A DNA stretch of 64,000 bases from Azorinus chamasolen (taxonomy: Eukaryota; Mollusca; Bivalvia; Cardiida; Solecurtidae): positions 44,989,552 to 45,053,551 of the forward strand of contig OY755252.1 of the NCBI GenBank assembly GCA_963576725.1. Reading direction: 5' to 3'. A program made the translations under genes and the position numbers. Shown piece after piece: positions 55,900 to 64,000 of this stretch. The notes beneath the pieces were generated by a model that saw only the letters and a list, made by a program, of their open reading frames with translations, had not been told where the DNA came from and ran no database searches. The first letter of the stretch is position 1. Every line of letters begins with the position of its first letter.

Positions 55900-57337
55900 A
55901 TATGGACTCCCCTCCCGTAGAATATGCACTCTTGTCATAGAATATGTACTACCCTGGGAAGTATTTTTACAGGGCAATTAATTTCTGTATAATGTAAATC
56001 AACGCATTCAACTAATAATCACCAGTGTGTAACAAAGTTGCTAATTAATCAAATTGGTGTCACTGACCGTTTCAAGGCAGTACTAGTACTCTCATATTTC
56101 TCCTAGCAAATGTTTGTTTCTGTTTTTGTGTGTGAAATACTTCAGTGTTATAGCCAGGCGTGTACGCAAGTTTTGAAGATTGGGGCCGCGGAACCGCAGA
56201 GACGCGGTGTTGTGGGTACAAGACGGGGGTTCCCTCCAATGCTGATTTTTGTAATTGGTACTTTCTTATATGCTATTTAGATGCATTCTAAAACGATTTA
56301 GGGACTCTTGTAGCTCTTATTATTTAACAAATAAAACACCAGTATGCTTGTCAATTTACTGCATTGATCAGTCCTGCCCAGCGAACTCAAATCTGAAAAA
56401 AAGGGCCAGCTACTTTTTTAATGTTAACAACGCCATTTCGTCGCTCGAGTGCTCCATCTACCATTTTCAGCTTTGGAGAAAACAGCTCGCAAAGTTTTAA
56501 ATTTAAAGGAGCATGCCTTTATCATTTCTCATTATTAATACATAGACATTATATCTCCATGTTCGTACTGACAAATAGTATTTGAAAATGTAAAAAATAA
56601 ATATATATTTGTATTTTATGACAGATTTTTAATTATTCGCAATATTTACCTTGGGGATAGAGTATTTTGGTGACAAAAGCTAAAACATTTTTAAATGTGT
56701 ACTGCTCTATTTAGAAATGGAGCAAACTGACACAGGGCAGCCTAGTACTATTCAATAGAAATATTAACAGAGATGTATTTGTCATCTTTATAAGTCTTTG
56801 TTACGAAAAGTAAAGAAGATAAACAATATCTTATAATACGAGTGGTAATAATTTGTAACTGCAAAATAGTAATACAAACTTAGCCACTGAAATAGAAGGT
56901 TATACCAAAAATCAAAATCATGATCATGTAATGTCCGTCATTAAATTATAATAAAGAAATGGAACAAGTTGCACTATAGATATATTAATGCGGCAATAAA
57001 ACAACCAAATCTGCCATAGAAATAATACCAATTGGTGTGCTTTCAACAACTTTAGAAACAAAACATTGAATCAATAAATGAAGTAAATTACAGTTGGCTT
57101 AGTATGTATGCTAATTTAAAATTGCATCTCAAATCCCACCTGATTGTTTTCGTAAAATAATCACTTAGCAATTGCAGAAGTAAAGTGACTAGTAGTCTGG
57201 ACCTAGGATCATAGATGCAGGACTCCCGTTTGCATGTGGCTGTACATAATAGATATTTATGGCGTTTGATCTGGATTCAATTTGCAGGAATACATTGCAA
57301 GTAATCAGAGATAATCCAAAGAGTTATTCATTTCCCT
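55900..57337. other. Unassigned sequence
   Basis: Begins with the repeated ATAGAATATGNACT words and, near 56060, a small piece resembling the Penelope tail (CACTGACCGTTTCAAGG). The rest is AT-rich without a recognisable gene. Confidence 0.4.
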
Positions 57338-57548
57338 GTAGAGCATCCATGAAGGATATAATGACATCATGAATATTTATTACCTGAATTTGTATAATGG
57401 CATACCGTATGTGTATTGGAAGAAACTGTAAAGTCAGATATCTTGTAATTTCATAAGCAAATAGAGCAACCCCTGATCAGATGACTTCTTCATTAGGTTC
57501 TAATCTCGGTCTACTCTGTTTGCAAAAGCGTGAACAAGATTTTATGAG
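57338..57548 (-). mobile_element. TTAA-family hairpin MITE relic
   Basis: Order CATGAATATTTATTACCTG, AAGCAAATAGAGCAACCCCT, GGTCTACTCTGTTTGC. The hairpin is eroded and the terminal TTAA is not clear. Confidence 0.55.
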
Positions 57549-57850
57549 TTTTATTGCTCAGCATTATAGTATAATGGTTAATTTAATCTATTTCAGGAAA
57601 CAAGCTGCTACCAGTCACAAGGTTGCTCTCCAATAACGTTTAGCGTACGATTGATACAGATTGGCTTATTGGAGTGTTATTGCTCTACATTATAGTATAT
57701 ATATTATATATATGTTAATTAAATGCATTTCAGGAAACAAGCTGCTACCAGTAACAACCTTTCTCTCCATTATTGTTGGTGTATATGATTCTAACAGATG
57801 GACTTATTTGAGTTTTATTGCTCATCAGTATATTAAATGGGGTAATTAAA
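57549..57850 (+). repeat. ~165-bp tandem repeat, two to three copies
   Basis: CAGGAAACAAGCTGCTACCAG and the preceding TTATTGCTC-ATTATAGTATA block occur twice; a third partial copy continues into 57930-57960 (CAAGAAACACGCTTCT). Confidence 0.8.
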
Positions 57851-57852
57851 TC

Positions 57853-57930
57853 CACAGGGGTAAGACACGTTTGAGTCAGTATATGTATATACATGTACAT
57901 ATACTGACTCAAGCGTGTCTTACCCCTGTG
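57853..57930. repeat. 78-bp near-perfect palindrome
   Basis: Arms CACAGGGGTAAGACACG and CGTGTCTTACCCCTGTG with TTTGAGTCAGTATATG and its complement inside; about one mismatch per arm. It lies within the 165-bp repeat. Confidence 0.9.
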
Positions 57931-58439
57931 ATTAAATCCATTTCAAGAAACACGCTTCTTCAGATTACAGTCATATCTGCTATCGGAAAATCGATAATTA
58001 GAATGAATAATAATAATAATAATAATAATAGCTCTTGCATTGGAGACACATGAAAGACAGACAGAAGTTTACCTTACATGATGGGAATAAGATTATTGCA
58101 ATTTACTATTTCTCGGATTTCTTAATCATCTCATGTGCCTTCTGCTTTTCCCGCCCACCCAATATCCTTCGAAATCATAGCCTGTTTCGGATATGATTGA
58201 GATAAACAAAATATGATAGAGCAATTTAGAAGTAATGTTAAGAAATAAAGCACTTAAATGTAGTTCCATCACCTTTTTACATGTTTTGTTTTAATTGGCT
58301 CTGGCCAGCAATGTGCTTGAGAAGAGATGGTCTAATTTACCGACACTATTTGAATGCCAGTGTAGGGAGATAAACAACTAGCCAAAAATTACCTTTTTTC
58401 CACAAAGTGCATACACATATAAGAAAATCTATTAATACA

Positions 58440-58690
58440 TTTCTGCATTAAGAGTTTTGGGCGGTCATTTTGTTTTCCGCCATTTTAGCTTAACGCTCGG
58501 GGTATGCCTTTGAATGCAATAAAGGATATTCAGCTTTAATAAATTGTCTTCAATTGGTCGTTTGTACATTTTAACAGAAAAGGTTAGTGTTACGCCAAGA
58601 TTTTCCGTGTAGTGCATCCTTGTTTGGCTGGAAATAGTGTTCGTTGGCGGCCATTTTGTTTTCCGCCATTTTGTACATTAAATATGGAAA
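58440..58690 (+). repeat. Dispersed word GGCCATTTTGTTTTCCGCC
   Basis: The word CATTTTGTTTTCCGCCATTT occurs twice, about 180 bp apart, with similar surroundings (ATTCAGCTTAATAAATTG / TACAGCTTGGC). Probably a diverged tandem duplicate. No gene seen. Confidence 0.5.
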
Positions 58691-58964
58691 ATACAGCTTG
58701 GCAAACAGCATATTCGGATTTAGCACACTCAAATTATGTTAAAACAAATGTTTGCAAACTTTTAACACGAAATGCCTAGTGGTGTCAGAATTTCCCAAAT
58801 TCCGCCTAGACTATTAACTAGCACTTTCAAACAACTTGGATCCAGATGTTGCATCGAGAAACTCGGTCACTAGTTTCTCAAAAGCTTGATCGATTCGGAA
58901 GTAGGCAAATGCGCACTCGATCAACAACAATGAGCAGTCATGACATTGTACTGTGCAGTGGTGG

Positions 58965-59192
58965 TTAACTCATTCCCTCATAGCCTATTTTAGACCCGTC
59001 CTCCTTGAATAAATCTACCGAAAAGGAACATTAACTGTAGAAAAGGAGAATTTTAGAATTGTGTAGTCTAGAAACCATTGTGATAAAAAGAGCATTTGCT
59101 CCTATGGAGCAAATGCTCTATTTATCACAATGGTTTCAAAATGTGAATTTTATAGAGGCGCAAAAAATCGTCACTAGGAGGGAATGTGTTAA
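58965..59192 (+). mobile_element. TTAACCCA-family hairpin MITE
   Basis: TTAA at both ends (58965-58968, 59189-59192), 228 bp. Central hairpin with apex TTGCTCCTATGGAGCAA and arms GAAACCATTGTGATAAA and its complement. Confidence 0.75.
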
Positions 59193-59282
59193 ATACCTTT
59201 ACATGGCCCATACCATGATGCCCCGAAACATGGAGTAAACACTCAGCTGATTTTGAGGTTTGCTTGGATGATCCTGTGTGTC

Positions 59283-59365
59283 TACAGTCCCGTGATAGAG
59301 ACATATACAAACACTGTAGACTACATATACAAACACTGTAGACTACATATACAAACACTGTAGAC
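59283..59365 (+). repeat. 21-bp tandem repeat
   Basis: Three copies of ACATATACAAACACTGTAGA plus CT. Confidence 0.92.
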
Positions 59366-59699
59366 TCTGCTCAAAGGGTCGTTAAAGGAGTCGTTCGAAA
59401 CTGTTTGCTTTACTTGATAATTTCGTATTTTTTACGAATTGCAAACAGAGTAGATCCAGAGAGACGAACCTTGATTTGTTAACTATATAAATATTTTATA
59501 AACCCGATTCTATGCTGTTTACTATGATAATATCATTATTATATATTGTGATAAATAACTAATATTCACATTTGGGGGAGTCTTGCATGATAATTCATCT
59601 AGAAGGGGATTGACCATATTACATGGAAACTTTGTGACACATATAGTCTTGATTTTGAAAAGCGTCAGCGTCGCATTATGTTCCAAACTGTTCTTTGCT

Positions 59700-60110
59700 G
59701 TTGTAAAGTTAGTTTCCCATTACTGAATGAATACTCATTTTAGCAATGATGAGAACATGAATAGATTAATTAAAAAAGTAGATGAATCTTTATAATGGCA
59801 TATGAACACATGAATTTTAGCCATAACAGAAAAAGTAGAATCGGATTTATTTTATTCCATAAGTAAATATAGCAGACCCAGATCAGACGGCTCCTATAGC
59901 AGATCCAGATCAGACGGCTCCTATAGCAGACCCAGATCAGACGGCTCCTATAGCAGACCCAGATCAGACCGCTCCTACAGGGGCTCCTGTAGCAGCCACA
60001 GGGGCTCCTACAGGGGCTCCTACAGGGGTTCCTAAAGGGACCGTCTGATCTGGGTCTGCTTTGTTTACGAAGGCGTTTACATTTGTATCTATGAAATAAA
60101 GAGTTCAATC
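59700..60110 (-). mobile_element. TTAA-family hairpin MITE with amplified core
   Basis: Has the family layout (ATGAATAC words left, hairpin right). One hairpin arm (GCAGACCCAGATCAGACGG plus CTCCTATA) is repeated four times at 59876-59975, followed by variants of GGGGCTCCTACA. The closing arm GGGACCGTCTGATCTGGGTC is single. The 26-27 bp period gives an open minus-strand frame, which is not a gene. Confidence 0.75.
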
Positions 60111-60408
60111 ACCAAGCAAGTGGTAATCATACAAACGATAATTTCTGAGCGAGTTAGACAAGAAATTGAAACCGCCTGTTTATCTTTTTCCCTGTTGAAT
60201 GTTCATGATAGAATTAATGGCATCATGAATAATTATTAGCTAAATTTTTATAATGTCATATGTGCACATGATGTTTTGATACTGGTAGACACAATAGAGC
60301 CATATCCATTGTACTTTCATAAGCAAATAGAACCGACTCTAATCAGACGATCCCTACAGCAGCAATCTGAGCTGGGTCTACGCTGTCCACTAAGGCGTTG
60401 TAAGTCTT

Positions 60409-60638
60409 TTAACCCATTTCTTCATAGGCTATTTTTAGATCCTACCTCTTTGAATACATCTACCAAAAAGGAGCATTAACTAGAGGAAAGGAATATTTTA
60501 GATTTTTGTAGTGTTGAAACCATTGTGATAAAAAGAGCATTTGCTCCTAATGGAGCAAATGTTCTATTTATCACAATGGTTTCAGAAAGTGACTTTTACA
60601 AAGTCGTCAAAGGGTGTCGATATGAAAGACTGGGTTAA
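60409..60638 (+). mobile_element. TTAACCCA-family hairpin MITE, reference copy
   Basis: Symmetrical ends TTAACCCATTTCTTCATA and TATGAAAGACTGGGTTAA, 230 bp, TTAA at both edges. Apex TTGCTCCTAATGGAGCAAAT. Confidence 0.8.
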
Positions 60639-60729
60639 AATAATGAAGGAACGTGTTAATTAATCGAACGTACCGACAAGAGAAGATCAGCAAAAAATTA
60701 GCTTGAGCTTGTGAAGAATGAAACGGATA

Positions 60730-60955
60730 TTAACCATTGCCTTCATATAAACACATCTTTACGCATTTGCAAACAGATTAGACCCAGATCCTAGAGGAGC
60801 CGTCTGTTCAGGGTCTACTCTGTTTGCTAATTGAATTTGTTAGATCTGTTTCTTTAGTTTCTAAAATGTCTACGATCTACAAATTGTAACTAATTTGTCA
60901 ATGAATATTCAGTAGGTATTGAAATTTGAAATACATAGAACAGGGAAATAAAGCT
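60730..60955 (+). mobile_element. TTAA-family hairpin MITE, degenerate
   Basis: Starts TTAACCATTGCCTTCATAT, core GACCCAGATCCTAGAGGAGCC with one arm shortened, right part AATGAATATTCAGTAGG. The right TTAA is lost. Confidence 0.6.
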
Positions 60956-60977
60956 ACAGATAATGGTGCATACGCGA

Positions 60978-61095
60978 ATTCTAAAATCGTCCTTTCTCGA
61001 ACAAACCCTATACTGTGACCACTCTTTAGAATTGTCTATTCGAGACGATTCTAAAGAGAGGTCACAGCATAGGGTATGGTGGAGAAATTAAGTAG
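60978..61095. repeat. Foldback element, CCAAACCCTATGGTGTGA family
   Basis: Arms CGAACAAACCCTATACTGTG and CACAGCATAGGGTATGGTGG, with a second inner inverted pair around CTTTAGAATTG / GATTCTAAAG. Confidence 0.7.
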
Positions 61096-61511
61096 TTTTT
61101 CTTGAAAATATGTTAATTTACACATAGGTAGAGGCTTGGTCACATGCAATACCTATTCTGCTTAGTAAAGGGTCACATTGGGAGCATCCATACCCTGTGT
61201 ACACATTTTGAGCTCCCTACAGAGATGCAGAATAGCAGACTTTTGAAGGGATTCCCCGGGCACAACTTTTCTGCGTCGGCCCTCAGGGGTGCAAGTTTTA
61301 GATGCAGGACTCCCGTTTGCATGTGGATGTACATCCTCGGGACTCGCAAAGGGCTAGTCCCTATTCACCCTCCTCATGGTGATGATTGTATCGAGTACAA
61401 ACAAAATAGGGTTTAGTTGAGACCTACTTGCCAATGTCCTAACTACTGCTCTTATGTATATCTCTGTGTGCTGGTTCTGAATTTTCTGGAGCGGCCAAGC
61501 CTTTCCCCTGT

Positions 61512-62007
61512 TTAACCCTTTACTCCATAAATACACCTTTCTGTGTTTTTGCAAACAGATAAGAATGGACCCAGATCACACGGCTCATATTGGAGCCATC
61601 TGATCAGGATCTGCTCTGTTTGCTCATGATATAATATTAACCCTTCGCTTGCTAATCGCGTCAATATACCTACCTGTAAATAGTGAAGACCCAGATGAGA
61701 CAGCTCCTGCAGGAGCTGTCTCATCAGGGTCTGCACTATTTACAAGTTGATTGTGTAACCAGTGCACTCCACAGCAGTGATTGCACAGTGAAATACTTGT
61801 ACACAGTGAAGATATATGTAATTATACATCAGGGCATGGGTAAAGAAGGAGAAATGTATTTTAAAATTCAACAAGCGAAGGGTTAATATGACTCTACAGC
61901 TTCTGTCAAGTCCAAATATTCTCTTGTCCATGTGCTATTATAACAATTAATCTTATTAATATTCATGATGTAATTATTTCTCACATAAATATTCAGTAAA
62001 GGGTTAA
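61512..62007 (+). mobile_element. TTAA-family MITE interrupted by a second one
   Basis: The outer element has TTAACCCTTTACTCC and AGTAAAGGGTTAA ends and a hairpin with apex GGCTCATATTGGAGCC. Without the inner 250 bp it is about 246 bp, the normal family length. Confidence 0.82.
61637..61886 (+). mobile_element. Nested TTAA MITE with CCCTTCGCTTG ends
   Basis: Lies inside the outer MITE, flanked by TTAA on both sides, with ends CCCTTCGCTTG and CAAGCGAAGGG. Its own hairpin is AGACAGCTCCTGCAGGAGCT plus GTCT with GACCCAGATGA / TCATCAGGGTC arms. It is a distinct subfamily with its own terminal sequence. The nesting gives the relative insertion order. Confidence 0.85.
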
Positions 62008-62169
62008 GTACAATGCTAAAAATGCAGTAAACGATAAACAATTGCGTATTCATGAAGTAATAGATTATTTGCATAATTATTCATGAGGTAATTGGTCAAT
62101 GCACTTTTTTGTTCTATGGAGAAGAAGCCTAAAGAGATCTTGCAACGACGTAGCAGTCTTCGTCTACAG

Positions 62170-62580
62170 AACAAGTCCCCTCGGGGGTTAGAGCTACCCC
62201 CCAGAGAGTCTCATTAGAGCAGGGTTGGAGCTACCCCCAGAGAGTCTCATTAGAGCAGGGTTGGAGCTACCCCCAGAGAGTCTCATTAGAGCAGGGTTGG
62301 AGCTACCCCCAGAGAGTCTCATTAGAGCGGGGTTAGAGCTACACCCAGAGAGTCTCATTAGAGCGGGGTTAGAGCTACCCCCAGAGAGTCTCATTAGAGC
62401 GGGGTTAGATCTACCCCCAGAGAGTCTCATTAGAGCAGGGTTGGAGCTACCCCCAGAGTCTCATTAGAGCGGGGTTAGAGCTACCCCCAGAGAGTCTCAT
62501 TAGAGCAGGGTTAGAGCTACCCCCAGAGAGTCTCATTAGAGCAGGGTTGGAGCTACCCCCAGAGAGTCTCATTAGAGCGG
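62170..62580 (+). repeat. 36-bp minisatellite (12-codon period)
   Basis: About eleven copies of a 36-bp unit (GAGCTACCCCCAGAGAGTCT plus CATTAGAGCRGGGTTR). One unit lacks GAGA. Because 36 is divisible by 3, both strands read open as 12-residue repeats (LELPPESLIRAG on the plus, SGGSSNPALMRL on the minus). Confidence 0.95.
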
Positions 62581-62774
62581 CTTACTAAACAGAATATGAA
62601 CCTGTCAAACATGGGAGATTATTTTCAACACAATTTTCTTCTTCTATTCAATTTTAAGTCTGTTGCAGCAGAGACATCTACACATGACATATGTATATGT
62701 CTCAGGTTGCAGTGACACTTGCTTGTTCCTGGACTGTTGATAAGAATGGTATAATTTAGAAGGTGTAGTAACTA

Positions 62775-62978
62775 CAGTAAAACCTCTCTAAACCGGAATT
62801 CTAGTAGAGAAGAATTTAGATACTTTTAGGCAGGTGGCTGCTTAATGCAGGGTGAAAGTCATGCAGAAAGCTCCTAGAGGAGCTTTCTGCATGACTTTCG
62901 CCCTGTATTAAGCTGCCACCTGTCTCCAAGACCGATATTTATACCAAATTTAACGTCCGGTTTAGAGGGGTTTTACAG
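62775..62978. mobile_element. TA-flanked hairpin MITE, CAGTAAAACC ends
   Basis: Termini CAGTAAAACCTCTCTAAACC and GGTTTAGAGGGGTTTTACAG, TA on both sides, 204 bp. The interior is a perfect-looking hairpin (62831-62922) with apex AAGCTCCTAGAGGAGCTTT and CAGGTGGC / GCCACCTG bases. Complete copy of the element whose relics lie at 4046 and 5864. Confidence 0.8.
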
Positions 62979-63059
62979 TACTCATTAGAATCGCCTCTCC
63001 AGGGCAATTTGTATGAGTTGCAACATGGATGGGTTTTGCAGAGAAATAAGATATTTTGA

Positions 63060-63180
63060 CAGATCATGCCCTGGGGTTATAAAACTCGTTTCCTGAGTCT
63101 GAGATCATTCTCGGGCATCTGACGAATCAGATACTTGAGAATGATATAAGACGCAGAAGCTTTATAACCTTGGACACAGC
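63060..63180. repeat. Hairpin element related to the insertion at 17705
   Basis: Diverged arms TTATAAAACTCG / GCTTTATAACC and GAGATCATTCTCGGGC / ACTTGAGAATGATA, in the same layout as 17705-17868. Confidence 0.45.
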
Positions 63181-63229
63181 GTGCATCTCATCTATATCAC
63201 AGTTCTTATATTCAATTTGAAACCTTATC

Positions 63230-63805
63230 ACAGTGACACATGGTAATGTTACCCTTTACTCCATGAATATTCATGTCAGAAATAATGGCATGAATTGTAA
63301 TATTGTCATGTAAACATGGGGATTGGCAGCAGGTTAAGGGTACACGGCCTTTGCAGAGGAAATGACCATTTAAAGTGTATCGACTGATATACAAACTAAA
63401 GGTCGATTATACAATTTGGTTAACATTTCCTGGTTCACTATCCTTATAAATAGGATGCTAAATTCTAGCTAGGGAGGCTGGCTTGAGACTAGCTGGAAAC
63501 TGGCTGAGGGCTGGCTTGAGTCTTGGTTTACAAGTCGTAGAGAATGTTGCTCGCTCTCATATAGCTAGGACTCTGAAATAAAGCTGTCAACGGGAGAATC
63601 GAGTTGTTATTGTACTCTACTATATCCCAGAATATTAATTAAATGAATTGTTACAATAACTCATGAACAGAGGAAATTGCAGAAACTGTAGAATCCTATC
63701 TATATGATATACTCAGGGAGCCAATGGGGTCTACCTTGCACCACCCCCTAGACTTTTTTCTTGGGTACCAAAATGTTCAGAAAAGTCTCCTGAATCAGAA
63801 TCAGT
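63230..63805. other. Unassigned right edge
   Basis: Contains MITE words (TACTCCATGAATATTCATG near 63260) and imperfect repeats of CTGGCTTGAGACTAGCTGG at about 63477-63530. No gene seen. Confidence 0.4.
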
Positions 63806-63820
63806 GGGGGGGGGGGGGGG
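63806..63820 (+). repeat. G15 homopolymer
   Basis: Run of 15 G; length is likely unreliable in assembly. Confidence 0.9.
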
Positions 63821-64000
63821 ATATGGAAACGGTGAAAATGTTACTTAAAGTTAATGTTTTGGTCCTCAAATTGGATATTTTGTTTTCTGGGGCTTTTGTT
63901 ATCAAGTTAAACTGCATTTGAAGTTGTTTTCTGATATTTATAGGATAAAAAGTGAAGAATGTACGTTATTTCTATATTTTGCTTTACTATTTTTAATGTT

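Noticed and set aside
59770..60108. 112-codon minus-strand frame with CRSPCRS/CYRSRLIW repeats
   Set aside because: It is the amplified MITE hairpin arm read through.
1..64000. tRNA, rRNA or snRNA genes
   Set aside because: No A/B-box pairs with a cloverleaf or rRNA-like blocks were noticed by eye; GGTTCGA words occur only inside repeats. A tRNAscan-SE/Infernal run would decide.

Overview
The window looks like nuclear genomic DNA of a marine or freshwater invertebrate, most likely a bivalve mollusc. It is AT-rich, very repeat-dense and has no operon structure. It carries a tandem family of single-exon Toll-like receptor (TLR) genes, plus Penelope-like and tyrosine-recombinase (DIRS/Ngaro-like) retroelements, many hairpin MITEs and a Helentron/Pearl-like tandem-repeat element. 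The species assignment is an inference from this combination, not from a marker gene.

Positions 1 to about 36,530 are a tandem segmental duplication. Each unit runs from the 3' flank of one TLR gene to the 3' end of the next. Unit 1 (1-10786) carries an intact 713-codon TLR. Unit 2 (10787-20283) carries a copy broken by one nonsense codon. Unit 3 (20284-35341) carries a copy with one nonsense codon and two frameshifts. A partial unit 4 (35342 to about 36530) holds only 3' flank. The window opens inside the 3' flank of yet another unit, so a further TLR copy is expected just to the left. Intergenic parts of the units share the same ordered set of MITEs, CT-rich tracts and a 22-bp minisatellite, but differ by local expansions, a shared deletion in units 2 and 3, and a 7.5-kb composite retrotransposon insertion in unit 3 (22685-30183).

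The composite insertion contains a 5'-truncated Penelope-like element (minus strand), itself split by an L2-type LINE/SINE tail, and a decayed DIRS-order element (gag with a CCCH finger, RT, RNase H, tyrosine recombinase, all minus strand). The Penelope 3' tail recurs as four more truncated copies.

From 36.5 kb onward no convincing host gene is visible. This part is built of inverted-repeat elements: an 0.87-kb imperfect palindrome; an 8.17-kb element with near-perfect 49-bp terminal inverted repeats, filled by tandem arrays; a 2.46-kb sister element with related termini; and a 1.16-kb long-armed foldback element flanked by a 6-bp direct repeat, inserted exactly at the end of the sister element. 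Several piggyBac-like (TTAA) MITEs, one nested inside another, close the window together with a 36-bp minisatellite.

The best candidates for something undescribed are the paired CCGG-bounded tandem-repeat elements, the similar CTCCTATAGGAG hairpin apex found at the centre of MITE families that otherwise have different ends and target sites, and the roughly 145-bp array that repeats nuclear-receptor-type half sites about ten times.
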